NCBI RefSeq assembly: GCF_034627025.1 | Contig: NZ_CP141048.1 | Coordinates: 3,236,001-3,300,000 of the forward strand | Source of the DNA: Microvirga lotononidis | Lineage (GTDB): Bacteria; Pseudomonadota; Alphaproteobacteria; Rhizobiales; Beijerinckiaceae | Direction: 5' to 3' | Length of the DNA: 64,000 nt | Part shown: piece after piece, positions 49,207 to 57,611 of the stretch | How the letters are laid out: every line of letters starts with the position of its first letter | Numbering within the stretch: the first letter of the stretch is position 1 | The notes under the pieces: generated by a model | Database searches by the model: none | The model's input: only the letters and a program-made list of their open reading frames with translations | Told to the model about the DNA's origin: nothing | Made by a program: the position numbers and the translations under genes

Positions 49207-49232
49207 CCGTATATACTTAAGTGTATATACGG
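49207..49232. promoter_or_regulatory. VapBC operator palindrome
   Basis: Perfect 10-bp arms CCGTATATAC and GTATATACGG with a 6-bp spacer (TTAAGT) lie directly in front of vapB, the 3' arm running into its GGAGGAG ribosome site. This fits autoregulation by a VapB dimer or VapBC complex. Confidence 0.75.
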
Positions 49233-49240
49233 AGGAGAAG

Positions 49241-49459
49241 ATGGCGATCGCCAAGGTGTTCCGGTCCGGCAACAGCCAGGCCGTCCGATTGCCCAAGCAA
49301 TTCCGCCTTGCCAGCGACGAGGTCGAGATCTTCCGGCGCGGCGACGAGATCGTGCTACGGGAAAAGCCCGCGACACTGGCGCGGGCCTTTGAACTGCTGT
49401 GCGATCTTCCGGATGTCGAGCGCGAGGATACCCCACCACAGGAGCGCGAGGGGCTCTGA
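49241..49459 (+). CDS. vapB: Antitoxin VapB (AbrB/MazE fold)
   Basis: 72 aa. The swapped-hairpin DNA-binding domain is at the N-terminus: KVFRSGNSQAVRLPKQFRL, EVEIFRRGDEIVL. The C-terminal acidic tail wraps the toxin. GGAGGAGAAG gives a strong ribosome site. The stop overlaps the vapC start by one base. It neutralises VapC and represses its own promoter through the palindrome at 49207. Confidence 0.9.
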   Translation: MAIAKVFRSGNSQAVRLPKQFRLASDEVEIFRRGDEIVLREKPATLARAFELLCDLPDVEREDTPPQEREGL

Positions 49460-49872
49460 TGGTCCAACCTCAATATCTTCTCGACACCAATATCTGCATC
49501 TACATCCGCCGCGAGCGCCCACCAGCCGTTCTCGAGCGCTTCAACGGATTGCCTGCCGGCTCGACGGCTATTTCTGTCATCACCTACGGTGAGTTGGTGT
49601 ATGGGGTTCAGAAGAGCCCTGCCTCCCGCAAGGCCATGGTGATTTTGGAGGAGCTCACCACCTTGATCCCGATCCTCCCGATGGCGGTTGGTGTGGCCAC
49701 GACCTATGGCGCCATCCGATCGGAACTGGCCGCACGGGGCGCACTGATTGGCAACAACGATCTTTGGATCGCCGCTCACGCCAAGAGCCTCGGGTTGATC
49801 CTTGTCACCAACAATGAACGTGAGTTTCAGCGTGTGGAGGGACTCACCATCGAGAACTGGGCGAGCGGATAG
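49459..49872 (+). CDS. vapC: PIN-domain toxin VapC
   Basis: 137 aa ribonuclease of the PIN fold. The catalytic acidic residues are visible: D in YLLDTNICIYI, E in ISVITYGELVYG, D in NNDLWIAAHA, and the N/E of LVTNNEREF. The start ATG overlaps the vapB stop, a coupled operon. VapC enzymes cleave tRNA or rRNA when VapB is degraded. The pair sits in the accessory stretch. Confidence 0.92.
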   Translation: MVQPQYLLDTNICIYIRRERPPAVLERFNGLPAGSTAISVITYGELVYGVQKSPASRKAMVILEELTTLIPILPMAVGVATTYGAIRSELAARGALIGNNDLWIAAHAKSLGLILVTNNEREFQRVEGLTIENWASG

Positions 49873-50517
49873 TTCAGAGAATCTCCACAGGATCCAGACG
49901 ATATACCATCAAAGTCCGATGCCGGGGGCGGAGCCTTAGACCCGAACGTTCTGAATGAAATGATGCAGCCCCCTGCCATAAAGCTGGCGGGCAGGAGAGG
50001 CAGGGTTCCAAGCCAAGGCGGTCAACGTGATCGGTTGCTGTCGTGGAAAGCTCCTCAGCTCAGTCAGGTGAGAAACGAGGCTCTACCTCATCCCGCCGAA
50101 TCTGCCCAATCCGTGAGTAGGTCGGTCGGAAGTCGGGTTATTGGGCTGACAGAGCTGCAACCCGAGTTCTTAGCGCAAATAGATTCATGCCAAGGGCGCC
50201 TTTGGACCGGCTCACTTCGTGCAGCCTCTGCCCCCGCAGACCTTCTCCTCTCGCGCTCTTCGTCATAATTTAACTATTGTGTTTGGTGCCTATCCACGTC
50301 ATCTCAAAGGGTTAGCCGCCTTTTCCACAGTTTCTTACAGTGAGACCCCGTGAGTTTGGGAACCGGCTACCCTCGAACAACATTGGTTAAGGCAGCATGG
50401 CAGTTAAAGACGGAGTGTCGATGAGAGCACAAGAAGGCAGATGGACGGTGGTTTCATATCTGCTCCTCGAACCAGGTCACCCCGGCCTGGATGTCATTGT
50501 GTTGACAGGTGCTCGCC
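49873..50517. other. Intergenic region without recognised gene
   Basis: About 645 bases after vapC. An open frame at 49960-50268 has no ribosome site or family features and I do not accept it. No tRNA or hairpin of note was seen. Confidence 0.4.
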
Positions 50518-51171
50518 ATGTCGAAAGACTTTTCGCCGACCAAACCCATCGACCCTTATGCTAATGAACGCATCAAGCGCCCTCCCGCCGACGATCGGAT
50601 CGAGCGTTCTGCGCAGGAGGAACAGCCCTTCCTCAATTCAGTTCGCAGGTTGGACCCGCGCGACCTCGGCCTGCTCTTCGCCAGGAAAGCACACCTATTC
50701 GCTGAGGATCAGGCAGTCTATGACGCGCTGCTGTCAAAGGTCTGGGCCGCGCTCGCTCCACGCGACTATATCGAGGGGATCTGGGTTCTCGAGTTCGTCG
50801 ATTGCATCTTCGATGGGCAGTTCTACCGCCGGGTGCGCCACAGCTACCTGACTGGGGCTCTGAGAGACGCTGTTCATCGCTTTCTTCAGCTCGATGATCA
50901 CGTCATCGCTCGGTGGGCCGCAGGGGACAAGGCAGCAAGTGCCGTCATCGAGAAGGCGCTGAAGGAAGACAGCCTTGATTGGGAGAGGGTCCAGAACAAG
51001 GTGTTGTTGGACCGGCTCGACAAACTCGAACAGCTGGATGGTTTGATCGCAGGCACTGACGCGCGTCGCGACAAGTCTCTGCACAAACTCGAGCGCCGCC
51101 GCGAGCGCGGCGTGCAGCCACTTCCGCCAATGATCGAGGAAACGCGATCAGACAGCACGGCGATGGTGTGA
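50518..51171 (+). CDS. Conserved hypothetical protein
   Basis: 217 aa from the ATG at 50518 (MSKDFSPTKPIDPY). Mostly helical: RRLDPRDLGLLFARKAHLFAEDQAVYDALL, YIEGIWVLEFVDCIFDGQFYRRVRHSYLTGALRDAV, then RVQNKVLLDRLDKLEQLDGLIAGTDARRDKSLHKLERRRER. No catalytic motif is apparent. The basic C-terminus suggests nucleic-acid contact. It is followed 14 bases later by another conserved hypothetical, suggesting a two-gene operon. The family is unknown to me. Confidence 0.7.
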   Translation: MSKDFSPTKPIDPYANERIKRPPADDRIERSAQEEQPFLNSVRRLDPRDLGLLFARKAHLFAEDQAVYDALLSKVWAALAPRDYIEGIWVLEFVDCIFDGQFYRRVRHSYLTGALRDAVHRFLQLDDHVIARWAAGDKAASAVIEKALKEDSLDWERVQNKVLLDRLDKLEQLDGLIAGTDARRDKSLHKLERRRERGVQPLPPMIEETRSDSTAMV

Positions 51172-51185
51172 GGCTTGGGGCAGGT

Positions 51186-51833
51186 ATGTCTTCGTCCAGA
51201 CGAACGTCCGCCAATCGCGCTAATGCTCAGCGCAGCACAGGTCCGCGGTCTGTCGCGGGTAAGGCGCAATCGCGTCTGAATGCGTTCAAGCATGGTCTGG
51301 CCATTCCGGCGGTAGCATTGCCGGAACTGGCCCACGACATCACCGAGTTCGCCAAGCAAATGGCTGGCCCGTTAGCCGAACATCCTTCCGTGTTCCAAGC
51401 AGCGCTACACCTAGTCGCGGCCGCGATCGATGTCGACCGCGTCCGCTCCGCGCGCCGTGACCTGCTGCAACAGATTGCGTCGGATCCTCAGTTCCATGAC
51501 CCGCTGTTGGCGAGAGAGCCAATGCCCGATCGGCCCGCTCGCATCAAATCCTCGACAGCGATGTGGCTGGAAGCCTATCGTAATGGGACGTTTGTGCAAC
51601 AGCGGGAGTCGGTGCTCGCCCAAGTCGCCGAGCACATCATATATGAGAGCAAAATTGAACAGATTAAGTTGGACTGGGCTAACGCGAAGCAGGAGGCGCA
51701 ACAGCGCGCTCGGAGGTGGGAGCAGCTGACACGGCTTGAGCGCTATGAGCGTCGCGCCGTGTCGCAGCGCAACTCGGCGATCCGGGCCTTTGGTGAAGCG
51801 CAAGCCGCAGCACGAGATGGTTCACAGCAGTAA
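51186..51833 (+). CDS. Conserved hypothetical with NAQRSTGP...KAQSRLNAFKHGL motif
   Basis: 215 aa from the ATG at 51186. Near the start is the short basic block NAQRSTGPRSVAGKAQS followed by NAFKHG. This N-A-x-x-S-T-G-P...G-K-x-x-x-x-x-N-A-x-K-H-G signature recurs in many uncharacterised bacterial proteins of accessory regions. The remainder is charged helices and a possible coiled coil (about 150-205). Probably co-transcribed with the previous gene. Function unknown. Confidence 0.7.
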   Translation: MSSSRRTSANRANAQRSTGPRSVAGKAQSRLNAFKHGLAIPAVALPELAHDITEFAKQMAGPLAEHPSVFQAALHLVAAAIDVDRVRSARRDLLQQIASDPQFHDPLLAREPMPDRPARIKSSTAMWLEAYRNGTFVQQRESVLAQVAEHIIYESKIEQIKLDWANAKQEAQQRARRWEQLTRLERYERRAVSQRNSAIRAFGEAQAAARDGSQQ

Positions 51834-51844
51834 GCTCCGCTTCA

Positions 51845-51882
51845 GCGTGCAGACCGTTGGCTTGAGCCAACGGTCTGCACGC
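51845..51882 (+). terminator. 17-bp perfect hairpin after the hypothetical operon
   Basis: Perfect complementary arms of 17 bases (left from 51845, right to 51882) with a TTGA loop lie 12 bases past the stop codon. It is a strong hairpin with no T-run of five, so it may be a weak terminator, a processing or stabilising stem, or a protein-binding site. Confidence 0.55.
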
Positions 51883-52423
51883 ATTTCCTATATGCGTCTG
51901 ACTGTAAGTGCGTGATGCGGGGGTGACGTGATCTCCCACTCGGATAATTTCGTTCAGCAATTGCTGATTTGGAAAGGTTGCCGGAAAAGCTTCGTTCCAT
52001 TCCCAATCAGGTTGAAATCTTCGCGCGGCAAGATTGGATCGAGCTTAGGATATTGCCGAGCATGATGGTGCGGGGCTTTTCCGTTGTTGTTGGCCACGCA
52101 CTGTCGAAGAACACCACAACCCCTTACAAACACCAAGGATCTATGTCACAGGCCAAGCTCTTACTTGCGCCGGCAATCACTATAAGCCATTATGTTGCTG
52201 GCTAACTAAATGTTCTCCAGCCGTTTCTTTGAGGAGCGATTATGTAGGGCCAAGCCTGAAAGAGATTTTGGCAGAACGAACCCAACCACTTCATACGGTG
52301 CGATCCGCTCCTGAAGTGGCATCGGCGTTCATCGCCAGCCCACTTGCATTACAAGGTCACCCGATCTTTTCCCGCCCTCATGTGTTGTGCCTCCTGTGAA
52401 GCCAGCGGAAGGAAAGCGCGGGG
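51883..52423. other. Intergenic region, no supported gene
   Basis: About 540 bases. One short plus-strand frame (51969-52205, 78 aa) lacks a ribosome site and known features. The 5' region of the flavoprotein gene lies at the right end. Confidence 0.35.
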
Positions 52424-53371
52424 ATGGGGTCGAACGGCGATATTCTGGATTGCCTGATCGTGGGCGGGGGGCCTGCGGGGCTGACGACGGCCCTCTATCT
52501 GGCGCGGTTCAAGCGCCGGTTCCTGGTGGTGGACAGCGGCACGCCCCGGGCGGCCTGGATCCCGACCAGCCATAACATCCCGGTCTTCGCGGAAGGCATT
52601 TCCGGCAAGGACATTCTGGCCCGGGCGCGCACCAATCTCGAGCAATATGGGACGGCGATCCAGGCGGGACGCGTGACGGGGCTGCGCAAGCAGCCGGATC
52701 GCTTCATCGGGGTCGTCGAAGACAACGATGGAGGCATGAGCCAGATCTCGGCCCGGCGCGTGGTGCTGGCCACGGGCTCGGTCGATATCGAGCCGGACCT
52801 GCCGGACGTGCCGAACGCCATCCAGCGCGGGCTCGTGCGCTATTGCCCGATCTGCGACGGCTACGAGTCCCGGGATCGGAAGATCGCCGTCATCGCCTAT
52901 GGCACCCATGGGATCGGGGAGGCGGTCTTCATCGCCCGGACCTATTCCCGCGACGTAACCCTTCTCACCTTGGGGCAGCCCCTGGAGCTGAACCCGGAGC
53001 AGCGGACGAGACTTGAGGAGCATCAGGTCAAGATCGTGGAAATGCCCGTCGAATCCCTCGACATGGAGGATGACCGGATCTCGGCCGTGCACATGGGCGG
53101 CAAGGAGCACCGCTTCGACGTGCTGTATTCGGCGCTCGGTCTGAAATACCGCTCGGACCTCGCGATCTCGCTCGGCGCCGAGCACGACAAATCGGGCGCC
53201 CTCATCGTCGACAGCCATTGCCAGACGACCGTCAAAGGCCTCTACGCCGCCGGCGACATCGTCCGCGGTCTCGACCAGATCGTGGTCGGCATGGGCCACG
53301 CTGCGCTCGCCGCGACCCATATCCACAACCATTGCGAGCTGCCGACCGAGGACGAGCCGGGCGGAGCGTGA
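52424..53371 (+). CDS. Thioredoxin reductase-like FAD/NAD(P) oxidoreductase
   Basis: 315 aa. The FAD dinucleotide motif LIVGGGPAGLTTALYLARF is at residues 11-29. The redox-active CPICDG lies near 140-145 (thioredoxin reductases have CATCDG). VVLATGSVDIEP and the FAD-closing GLYAAGDIVRGLDQIVVGMG complete the fold. The NAD(P) GxGxxG site is altered to YGTHGIGEAVF. It could reduce a thioredoxin-like partner or act as a related disulfide-linked oxidoreductase. Start at ATG 52424 with a weak ribosome site. Confidence 0.88.
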   Translation: MGSNGDILDCLIVGGGPAGLTTALYLARFKRRFLVVDSGTPRAAWIPTSHNIPVFAEGISGKDILARARTNLEQYGTAIQAGRVTGLRKQPDRFIGVVEDNDGGMSQISARRVVLATGSVDIEPDLPDVPNAIQRGLVRYCPICDGYESRDRKIAVIAYGTHGIGEAVFIARTYSRDVTLLTLGQPLELNPEQRTRLEEHQVKIVEMPVESLDMEDDRISAVHMGGKEHRFDVLYSALGLKYRSDLAISLGAEHDKSGALIVDSHCQTTVKGLYAAGDIVRGLDQIVVGMGHAALAATHIHNHCELPTEDEPGGA

Positions 53372-53380
53372 TGCTGTCCC

Positions 53381-54403
53381 TCAGGCCAGCGCCTTCGCGA
53401 GAAGCGGCAGGCTGATATCCATGCGGTAATCGACCGAGGAATGGTCGTCGTGGAATTCCTCGTAAACGTGGGCAATGCCGGCGGCTTCGAGTTTCCGGCG
53501 CATGATCCGCGAGCCGTAGACCATGTTGTATTGGTCGATGTCGCCGCAATCGATGTAGAAGGTCTTCAGCTTGCGCAGGTTCTCCTGGTATTCGGGCCGA
53601 TCGACCATGCGCAAGGGATCCCAGCGCAGCCAGTTGGCCCAGCGCTCCTCGATGATCTCGCAGGTCCGAAGGTCCACCGGCAGGCGTACGCCGTAGAACT
53701 GGCTCGGGTCCGGATCGAAGCTCGCCGCCTGGGCGAGCACCATCAGGGTATGCCAGTCCTTGTCCTTCGCCTTGGGGCCTGCCTCGAACTTGCGCAGGAA
53801 CGTCTCGATGGACATGTCATGGCCGGCGAGGTGGCGCAGCGCCCCGGCGAACTCGCCGAGATGGTAAAGGTATTCGAAGCCCACATCGCCCGAATGGGAG
53901 GCGGCCGCCGACCAGACCGAGCCGCCATGCCGGAGCGCGTGGACCATGGCGCCGTACCCGCCCGAGCTCTTGCCGAACACGCCCCGGCGTCCGGCTCCTC
54001 CACACCCGAAGCGCTCCTCGACGAGAGGCAGCATCTCCTCGATGAGGAACGTCTCCCACGGGCCCATGGCCGCGCTGTCCACGTATTGATTGCCGCCCAG
54101 GCGGGTGAAGCAGTCGGGAAAGGCCACGACGACCGGCGGCATGGCGCCCGTGCCGATCAGGCGGTCGAGGCGCTCGGGGACGTTCTCGCCGTAGTTCTTC
54201 CAGTTGGTATGAGCGGGGCCGCCCGCCGTGTAGCCGACCAGATCGACGAGGAGGGGGAGATCCCGGCCGTCATGGCCCGCCGGCACGTAGACGTCGATCC
54301 GGCGGCGGGCCGGATCACCGAGGAGATTGTCCTTGAGGCTTCGGCTGTCGAGCCAGAGGCTGTGCACCGTGCCTGACGGCACTTCATGGTTCTTCCGCAT
54401 CGT
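53381..54403 (-). CDS. Esterase of the alpha/beta hydrolase fold (enterochelin esterase-like)
   Basis: About 340 aa from the ATG at 54400-54403 (MRKNHEVPSGTVHSLW). The open frame extends upstream to 54451, but the extra residues look non-coding. The nucleophile elbow is GVFGKSSGGYGAM (Ser of GxSxGG) near residue 155. VVVAFPDCFTRLGGNQY (oxyanion region) and a C-terminal DDHSSVDYR His supply the rest of the triad. Family: putative esterase D/enterochelin esterase-like. It is convergent with the flavoprotein gene, with nine bases between their stops. Confidence 0.82.
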   Translation of the reverse strand, partial: TMRKNHEVPSGTVHSLWLDSRSLKDNLLGDPARRRIDVYVPAGHDGRDLPLLVDLVGYTAGGPAHTNWKNYGENVPERLDRLIGTGAMPPVVVAFPDCFTRLGGNQYVDSAAMGPWETFLIEEMLPLVEERFGCGGAGRRGVFGKSSGGYGAMVHALRHGGSVWSAAASHSGDVGFEYLYHLGEFAGALRHLAGHDMSIETFLRKFEAGPKAKDKDWHTLMVLAQAASFDPDPSQFYGVRLPVDLRTCEIIEERWANWLRWDPLRMVDRPEYQENLRKLKTFYIDCGDIDQYNMVYGSRIMRRKLEAAGIAHVYEEFHDDHSSVDYRMDISLPLLAKALA

Positions 54404-54562
54404 CGTCCTCATCCATCGCCAAAGGGAATGATGTGGCGGCCAAAAGGGCACTTGTCCAGAATCTGGGCCCTCGCGGCAGTTAATAAGTCCTTATCTCACC
54501 TAGCCATTCCCATGATTGCAGGTCTACGGTGCCCCGATAAGTCATAGCTTGGGGGATTATCC

Positions 54563-55894
54563 ATGACCGACAGTTTCCTGCCACGGTGGCGACTGAAGAC
54601 CGAGGGCATCATCATGCCGGATGAGCGGCTGCCGACCGGCCAGATGGTCGTCGTGGGCCTGCAGCACGTGGTCGCCATGTTCGGCTCGACGGTGCTCGCG
54701 CCGATCCTGATGGGGTTCGACCCCAACGTGTCGATCCTGTTCTCGGGTCTGGCGACGCTCATATTCTTCTTCATCGTGGGCGGCCGGGTGCCGAGCTATC
54801 TCGGATCGAGCTTCGCCTTCATCGGCCCGGTTCTCGTCGCCACCGGCGCGAGCGTGGGAAGCCCCAACCCCAACATTCCCCTGGCGCTCGGGGGCATCAT
54901 CGCGGCCGGCGCGCTCTACTTCCTGATCGGCATCGTGGTGCAGATGGCCGGCCACCGTTGGATCGAGCGGCTGATGCCGCCGGTGGTCACGGGCGCCATC
55001 GTGGCCGCCATCGGCCTCGTGCTCGCCCCCATCGCGATCAACAGCGCTTCGGGCGTGACGCCGGATAATGCCGCCGGCAGCGACTTCGCCCGCTGGATCG
55101 CGCTCGCGACCGTCGTCGCGGTCGGGTTCGTCGCGGTGTACGCGCCGGGCACGCTGCGTCGCCTTCCCGTGCTGATCGGCGGTGCAGCGGGCTACCTGCT
55201 CTATTACATCTGCGCGAACATCCTGGGCCTCGGCCAGCCGATCGACTTCACCAGGATCGGCCAGGCTGCCTGGTTCGGACTGCCGACCTTCCAGAGCCCC
55301 GTCTTCGACATCCGCGCCGTCAGCCTCATCGCGCCCGTGGCGATCATCCTCGTGGCGGAGAACCTCGGACACATCAAAGCCATCGGGGCCATGACGGGCC
55401 GCAACCTCGATCCCTATCTCGGACGCGCCTTCATGGGCGACGGCCTGTCCACCATGCTGTCCGGCGCCGCCGGCGGCACGGGCATGACCACCTATGCCGA
55501 GAACATGGGCGTGATGGCCGTGACCCGCATCTACTCGACGCTGGTCTTCATCATCGCGGCCGGGTTCGCGCTTCTCCTCGGCCTGTCGCCCAAGTTCGGA
55601 GCCTTCATCAGCACCATTCCGGGACCCGTGCTCGGCGGCTTGTCCATCGTGGTGTTCGGTCTCATCGCGGCCACCGCCGGCCGGATCTGGGTCGAGAACC
55701 GGGTGGACTTCTCGAACCCGCGCAACCTCATCACCGTGGCGGTCGCCCTGGTCCTGGGCGCGGGCAACTTCAAGCTGAACGTCGGCGGCTTCACCCTCGA
55801 CGGTATCGGTACGGCAACCTTCGGCGCCATCATCCTCTACCACATCCTGCGGATGGCACCCGGGCCCGTCGAGCGTCCGCAAGCGGCCGAATAG
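54563..55894 (+). CDS. Nucleobase:cation symporter-2 (uracil/xanthine permease)
   Basis: 443 aa with about 12-14 transmembrane helices. NCS2 motifs: MVVVGLQHVVAMFGSTVLAP, IMGFDPNVSILFSGLATLIFF, SYLGSSFAFIGPVL, and PVAIILVAENLGHIKAIGAMTG (substrate-binding Glu in the V-A-E-N-L-G motif of helix 10). The pattern is nearer the uracil/pyrimidine (UraA/RutG) branch. It imports uracil or xanthine with protons or sodium. A hairpin terminator follows at 55925. No Rut genes are adjacent. Confidence 0.88.
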   Translation: MTDSFLPRWRLKTEGIIMPDERLPTGQMVVVGLQHVVAMFGSTVLAPILMGFDPNVSILFSGLATLIFFFIVGGRVPSYLGSSFAFIGPVLVATGASVGSPNPNIPLALGGIIAAGALYFLIGIVVQMAGHRWIERLMPPVVTGAIVAAIGLVLAPIAINSASGVTPDNAAGSDFARWIALATVVAVGFVAVYAPGTLRRLPVLIGGAAGYLLYYICANILGLGQPIDFTRIGQAAWFGLPTFQSPVFDIRAVSLIAPVAIILVAENLGHIKAIGAMTGRNLDPYLGRAFMGDGLSTMLSGAAGGTGMTTYAENMGVMAVTRIYSTLVFIIAAGFALLLGLSPKFGAFISTIPGPVLGGLSIVVFGLIAATAGRIWVENRVDFSNPRNLITVAVALVLGAGNFKLNVGGFTLDGIGTATFGAIILYHILRMAPGPVERPQAAE

Positions 55895-55908
55895 GACGGT
55901 CCTTATCA

Positions 55909-55933
55909 GGAACACGCTCCCGGAGCCCGCGTT
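55909..55933 (+). promoter_or_regulatory. EcfG-type promoter of the SDR gene
   Basis: GGAAC (55909-55913), 16-bp spacer, CGTT (55930-55933). It fits the alphaproteobacterial EcfG consensus and lies about 95 bases before the SDR start. It partly overlaps the terminator stem behind the permease gene. Confidence 0.65.
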
Positions 55934-55957
55934 GAGCCTCAACGCGGGCTTCGTTTT
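55925..55957 (+). terminator. Terminator after the NCS2 permease
   Basis: Arms GCCCGCGTTG and CAACGCGGGC with a 5-base loop are followed by TTCGTTTT. Confidence 0.75.
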
Positions 55958-56029
55958 GCATGGCCTGTCCTATCCCGGCCGTACGGAGTTCCGCATTCCT
56001 TTCTCTCTCATCGCGAACGGAATGACGTC

Positions 56030-56890
56030 ATGAGCTCCGAACAGCAGCAGACGATGCCTCCTCAGGTCCAGGACAAGCAGCCGGGCCATGAGACCGAAAT
56101 GAATCCCCGGCCCGATTACGAGCCCCGTTATCCGGGCAGCGGTCGTCTGAATGGGAAGGTCGCTCTCATCACCGGCGGCGACAGCGGCATAGGCCGGGCC
56201 GCCGCCGTTCTCTTCGCCCGCGAAGGTGCGGACATTGCCATCCTGTATCTGAACGAGGGCAAAGATGCGCAGGAGACGAAGCGCCTGATCGAGCGGGAGG
56301 GGCGCACCTGCCTGACCATTGCCGGCGATGTCGGCGATCCGAATGTCTGCCGTTCCGCCGTGGATCAGGTCGTCCAGCGCTTCGGCAAGCTCGACGTGCT
56401 CGTCAACAACGCCGCCGAGCAGCACCCGAAGAAGGACATCGCAGAGATCACGCCCGATCAGATAGACCGCACCTTCCGCACCAACATCTTCGGTTATTTC
56501 TACATGGTCCAAGCGGCCATGCCGCACCTCAAGAAAGGCTCCGCCATCATCAACACCACCTCTGTGACGGCCTATCGCGGCAGTTCCGAGCTGCTCGATT
56601 ACAGCGCCACCAAAGGAGCCATCGTCGCCTTCACGCGCTCCCTGGCGCAGAAGCTCGCGAGCGAAGGCATCCGCGTCAACGGCGTGGCGCCGGGGCCGAT
56701 CTGGACGCCGCTCATTCCCTCGACTTTCCCGGTCGAGAAGGTGAAGCAGTTCGGAGCCAACACTCCGATGAAGCGCCCCGGCCAGCCGAACGAGGTGGCG
56801 CCGTCCTATCTCTTCCTGGCGTGCGAGGATTCCTCCTACATAACCGGCACGGTCCTGCATCCGAACGGCGGCGATCCGACGGAAGCGTAA
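56030..56890 (+). CDS. SDR-family oxidoreductase, stress-type (YghA/GSP39-like)
   Basis: 286 aa. A proline/glutamine-rich N-terminus (about 40 residues) precedes the Rossmann motif ALITGGDSGIGRAAAV. NNAAEQH, catalytic Ser in INTTSVTAY and YSATKGAIVAF (Tyr/Lys) are present, as is the NGVAPGPIWTPLIPSTF closing region. Such SDRs are typical general stress proteins in Bacillus and rhizobia. An EcfG-type promoter sits 97 bases upstream, so it is probably a stress regulon member. A hairpin terminator follows. Confidence 0.9.
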   Translation: MSSEQQQTMPPQVQDKQPGHETEMNPRPDYEPRYPGSGRLNGKVALITGGDSGIGRAAAVLFAREGADIAILYLNEGKDAQETKRLIEREGRTCLTIAGDVGDPNVCRSAVDQVVQRFGKLDVLVNNAAEQHPKKDIAEITPDQIDRTFRTNIFGYFYMVQAAMPHLKKGSAIINTTSVTAYRGSSELLDYSATKGAIVAFTRSLAQKLASEGIRVNGVAPGPIWTPLIPSTFPVEKVKQFGANTPMKRPGQPNEVAPSYLFLACEDSSYITGTVLHPNGGDPTEA

Positions 56891-56897
56891 ACGAAAA

Positions 56898-56923
56898 GGG
56901 CGGCTCGGCGAGCCGCCCTTTTT
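56898..56923 (+). terminator. Terminator after the SDR gene
   Basis: Stem GGGCGGCTC / GAGCCGCCC with a 3-base loop, preceded by AAAA and followed by TTTTT; it can act in both directions for the convergent small gene. Confidence 0.85.
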
Positions 56924-56944
56924 CGTCACTGCGATCGGTTTCGA

Positions 56945-57148
56945 TCAGCGCCTGCGGCGCACGCGGACCGGCACGAGGCTGGGCGCAGGCGTGGTCCATG
57001 CGACAAAAAGCATGAGGGCCGAAAGCGAACCGGCGATCAGGAAAAGGACTTCTGCGATTACGACCTGAGAGGCCATTCCAGTAATCGCTGCAAGGGCAGT
57101 AACAACAGCAAAGATACAAAATGCGCGAAGGGCAACTGAACGAGTCAT
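56945..57148 (-). CDS. Small two-helix membrane protein, probable EcfG target
   Basis: 67 aa from the ATG at 57148 (MTRSVALRAFCIF), chosen because an EcfG-type promoter ends 28 bases upstream; the longer open frame to 57241 would run through that promoter. Two hydrophobic helices (about 10-28 and 33-52) and an Arg-rich tail VRVRRRR are visible. Family unknown; small membrane proteins under stress sigma control are common in the order. Confidence 0.65.
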   Translation of the reverse strand: MTRSVALRAFCIFAVVTALAAITGMASQVVIAEVLFLIAGSLSALMLFVAWTTPAPSLVPVRVRRRR

Positions 57149-57175
57149 TGACCATCTCTCCCAAGTGATCTGGAA

Positions 57176-57200
57176 AACGTACGGGCGTAAGGCGAGTTCC
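57176..57200 (-). promoter_or_regulatory. EcfG-type promoter of the small membrane protein gene
   Basis: On the minus strand GGAAC (57200-57196), 16-bp spacer, CGTT (57179-57176), 28 bases before the ATG at 57148. Confidence 0.65.
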
Positions 57201-57268
57201 ATGCGAATAAAAGCCTGCAAAATTACTTTTGAACGTCCCATGAACGCAGTGGATCGTTCTCCGGACGT

Positions 57269-57294
57269 GGAACCCTACAGTCGCGCTTGGCGTT
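57269..57294 (+). promoter_or_regulatory. EcfG-type promoter of the DUF1328 gene
   Basis: GGAAC, 17-bp spacer, CGTT, about 50 bases before the DUF1328 start (±1 base in position). Confidence 0.6.
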
Positions 57295-57344
57295 GTTTGA
57301 ACATTATCGGCTTGATGTCGATCATCATTTAGCGAGGTAACACC

Positions 57345-57518
57345 ATGCTCGGTTGGGCAGTCACTTTTCTGATTATCGCTCTTGTCGCAGCCCTGTTCGG
57401 CTTCGGCGGCATCGCCGGCACGGCCGTCGAGATCGCGAAGCTGATCTTCTTCGTTGCGATCGTCCTCTTCGCCATCTCGGCCGTCATCGGCCTGCTGCGC
57501 GGACGCAGCCCCATGTGA
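57345..57518 (+). CDS. DUF1328 (YtjA-like) small membrane protein
   Basis: 57 aa: [22 protein letters not shown], then [28 protein letters not shown]. Two helices separated by a GGIAG turn match the DUF1328 family of small membrane proteins linked to stress in Proteobacteria. An EcfG-type promoter lies upstream and a terminator hairpin follows. The start is preceded by AGCGAGGTAACACC. Confidence 0.85.
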   Translation: MLGWAVTFLIIALVAALFGFGGIAGTAVEIAKLIFFVAIVLFAISAVIGLLRGRSPM

Positions 57519-57542
57519 TGCCAGTAAGGCATTCATAACGTG

Positions 57543-57575
57543 AACGCCGCCTCACAAGGGCGGCGTTTTCTTTTT
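57543..57575 (+). terminator. Terminator after DUF1328
   Basis: AACGCCGCC / GGCGGCGTT stem with a 7-base loop, followed by TTTCTTTTT. Confidence 0.85.
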
Positions 57576-57611
57576 GCGGCGTGCGATGCTGAGGATGGGC
57601 GAGGCGGATGG

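Noticed and set aside
49099..49779. 226-aa minus-strand frame over vapBC
   Set aside because: vapB and vapC are well supported with operator, ribosome site and motifs.
49960..50268. 102-aa plus-strand frame after vapC
   Set aside because: No ribosome site, no family features, random composition.
51969..52205. 78-aa plus-strand frame
   Set aside because: No ribosome site or conserved features; could be real but unsupported.
53441..54376. 311-aa plus-strand frame over the esterase
   Set aside because: Antisense to an esterase frame with a GKSSGG nucleophile motif.
54557..55942. 461-aa minus-strand frame opposite the permease
   Set aside because: Highly charged repetitive antisense translation; the plus frame is a clear NCS2 permease.
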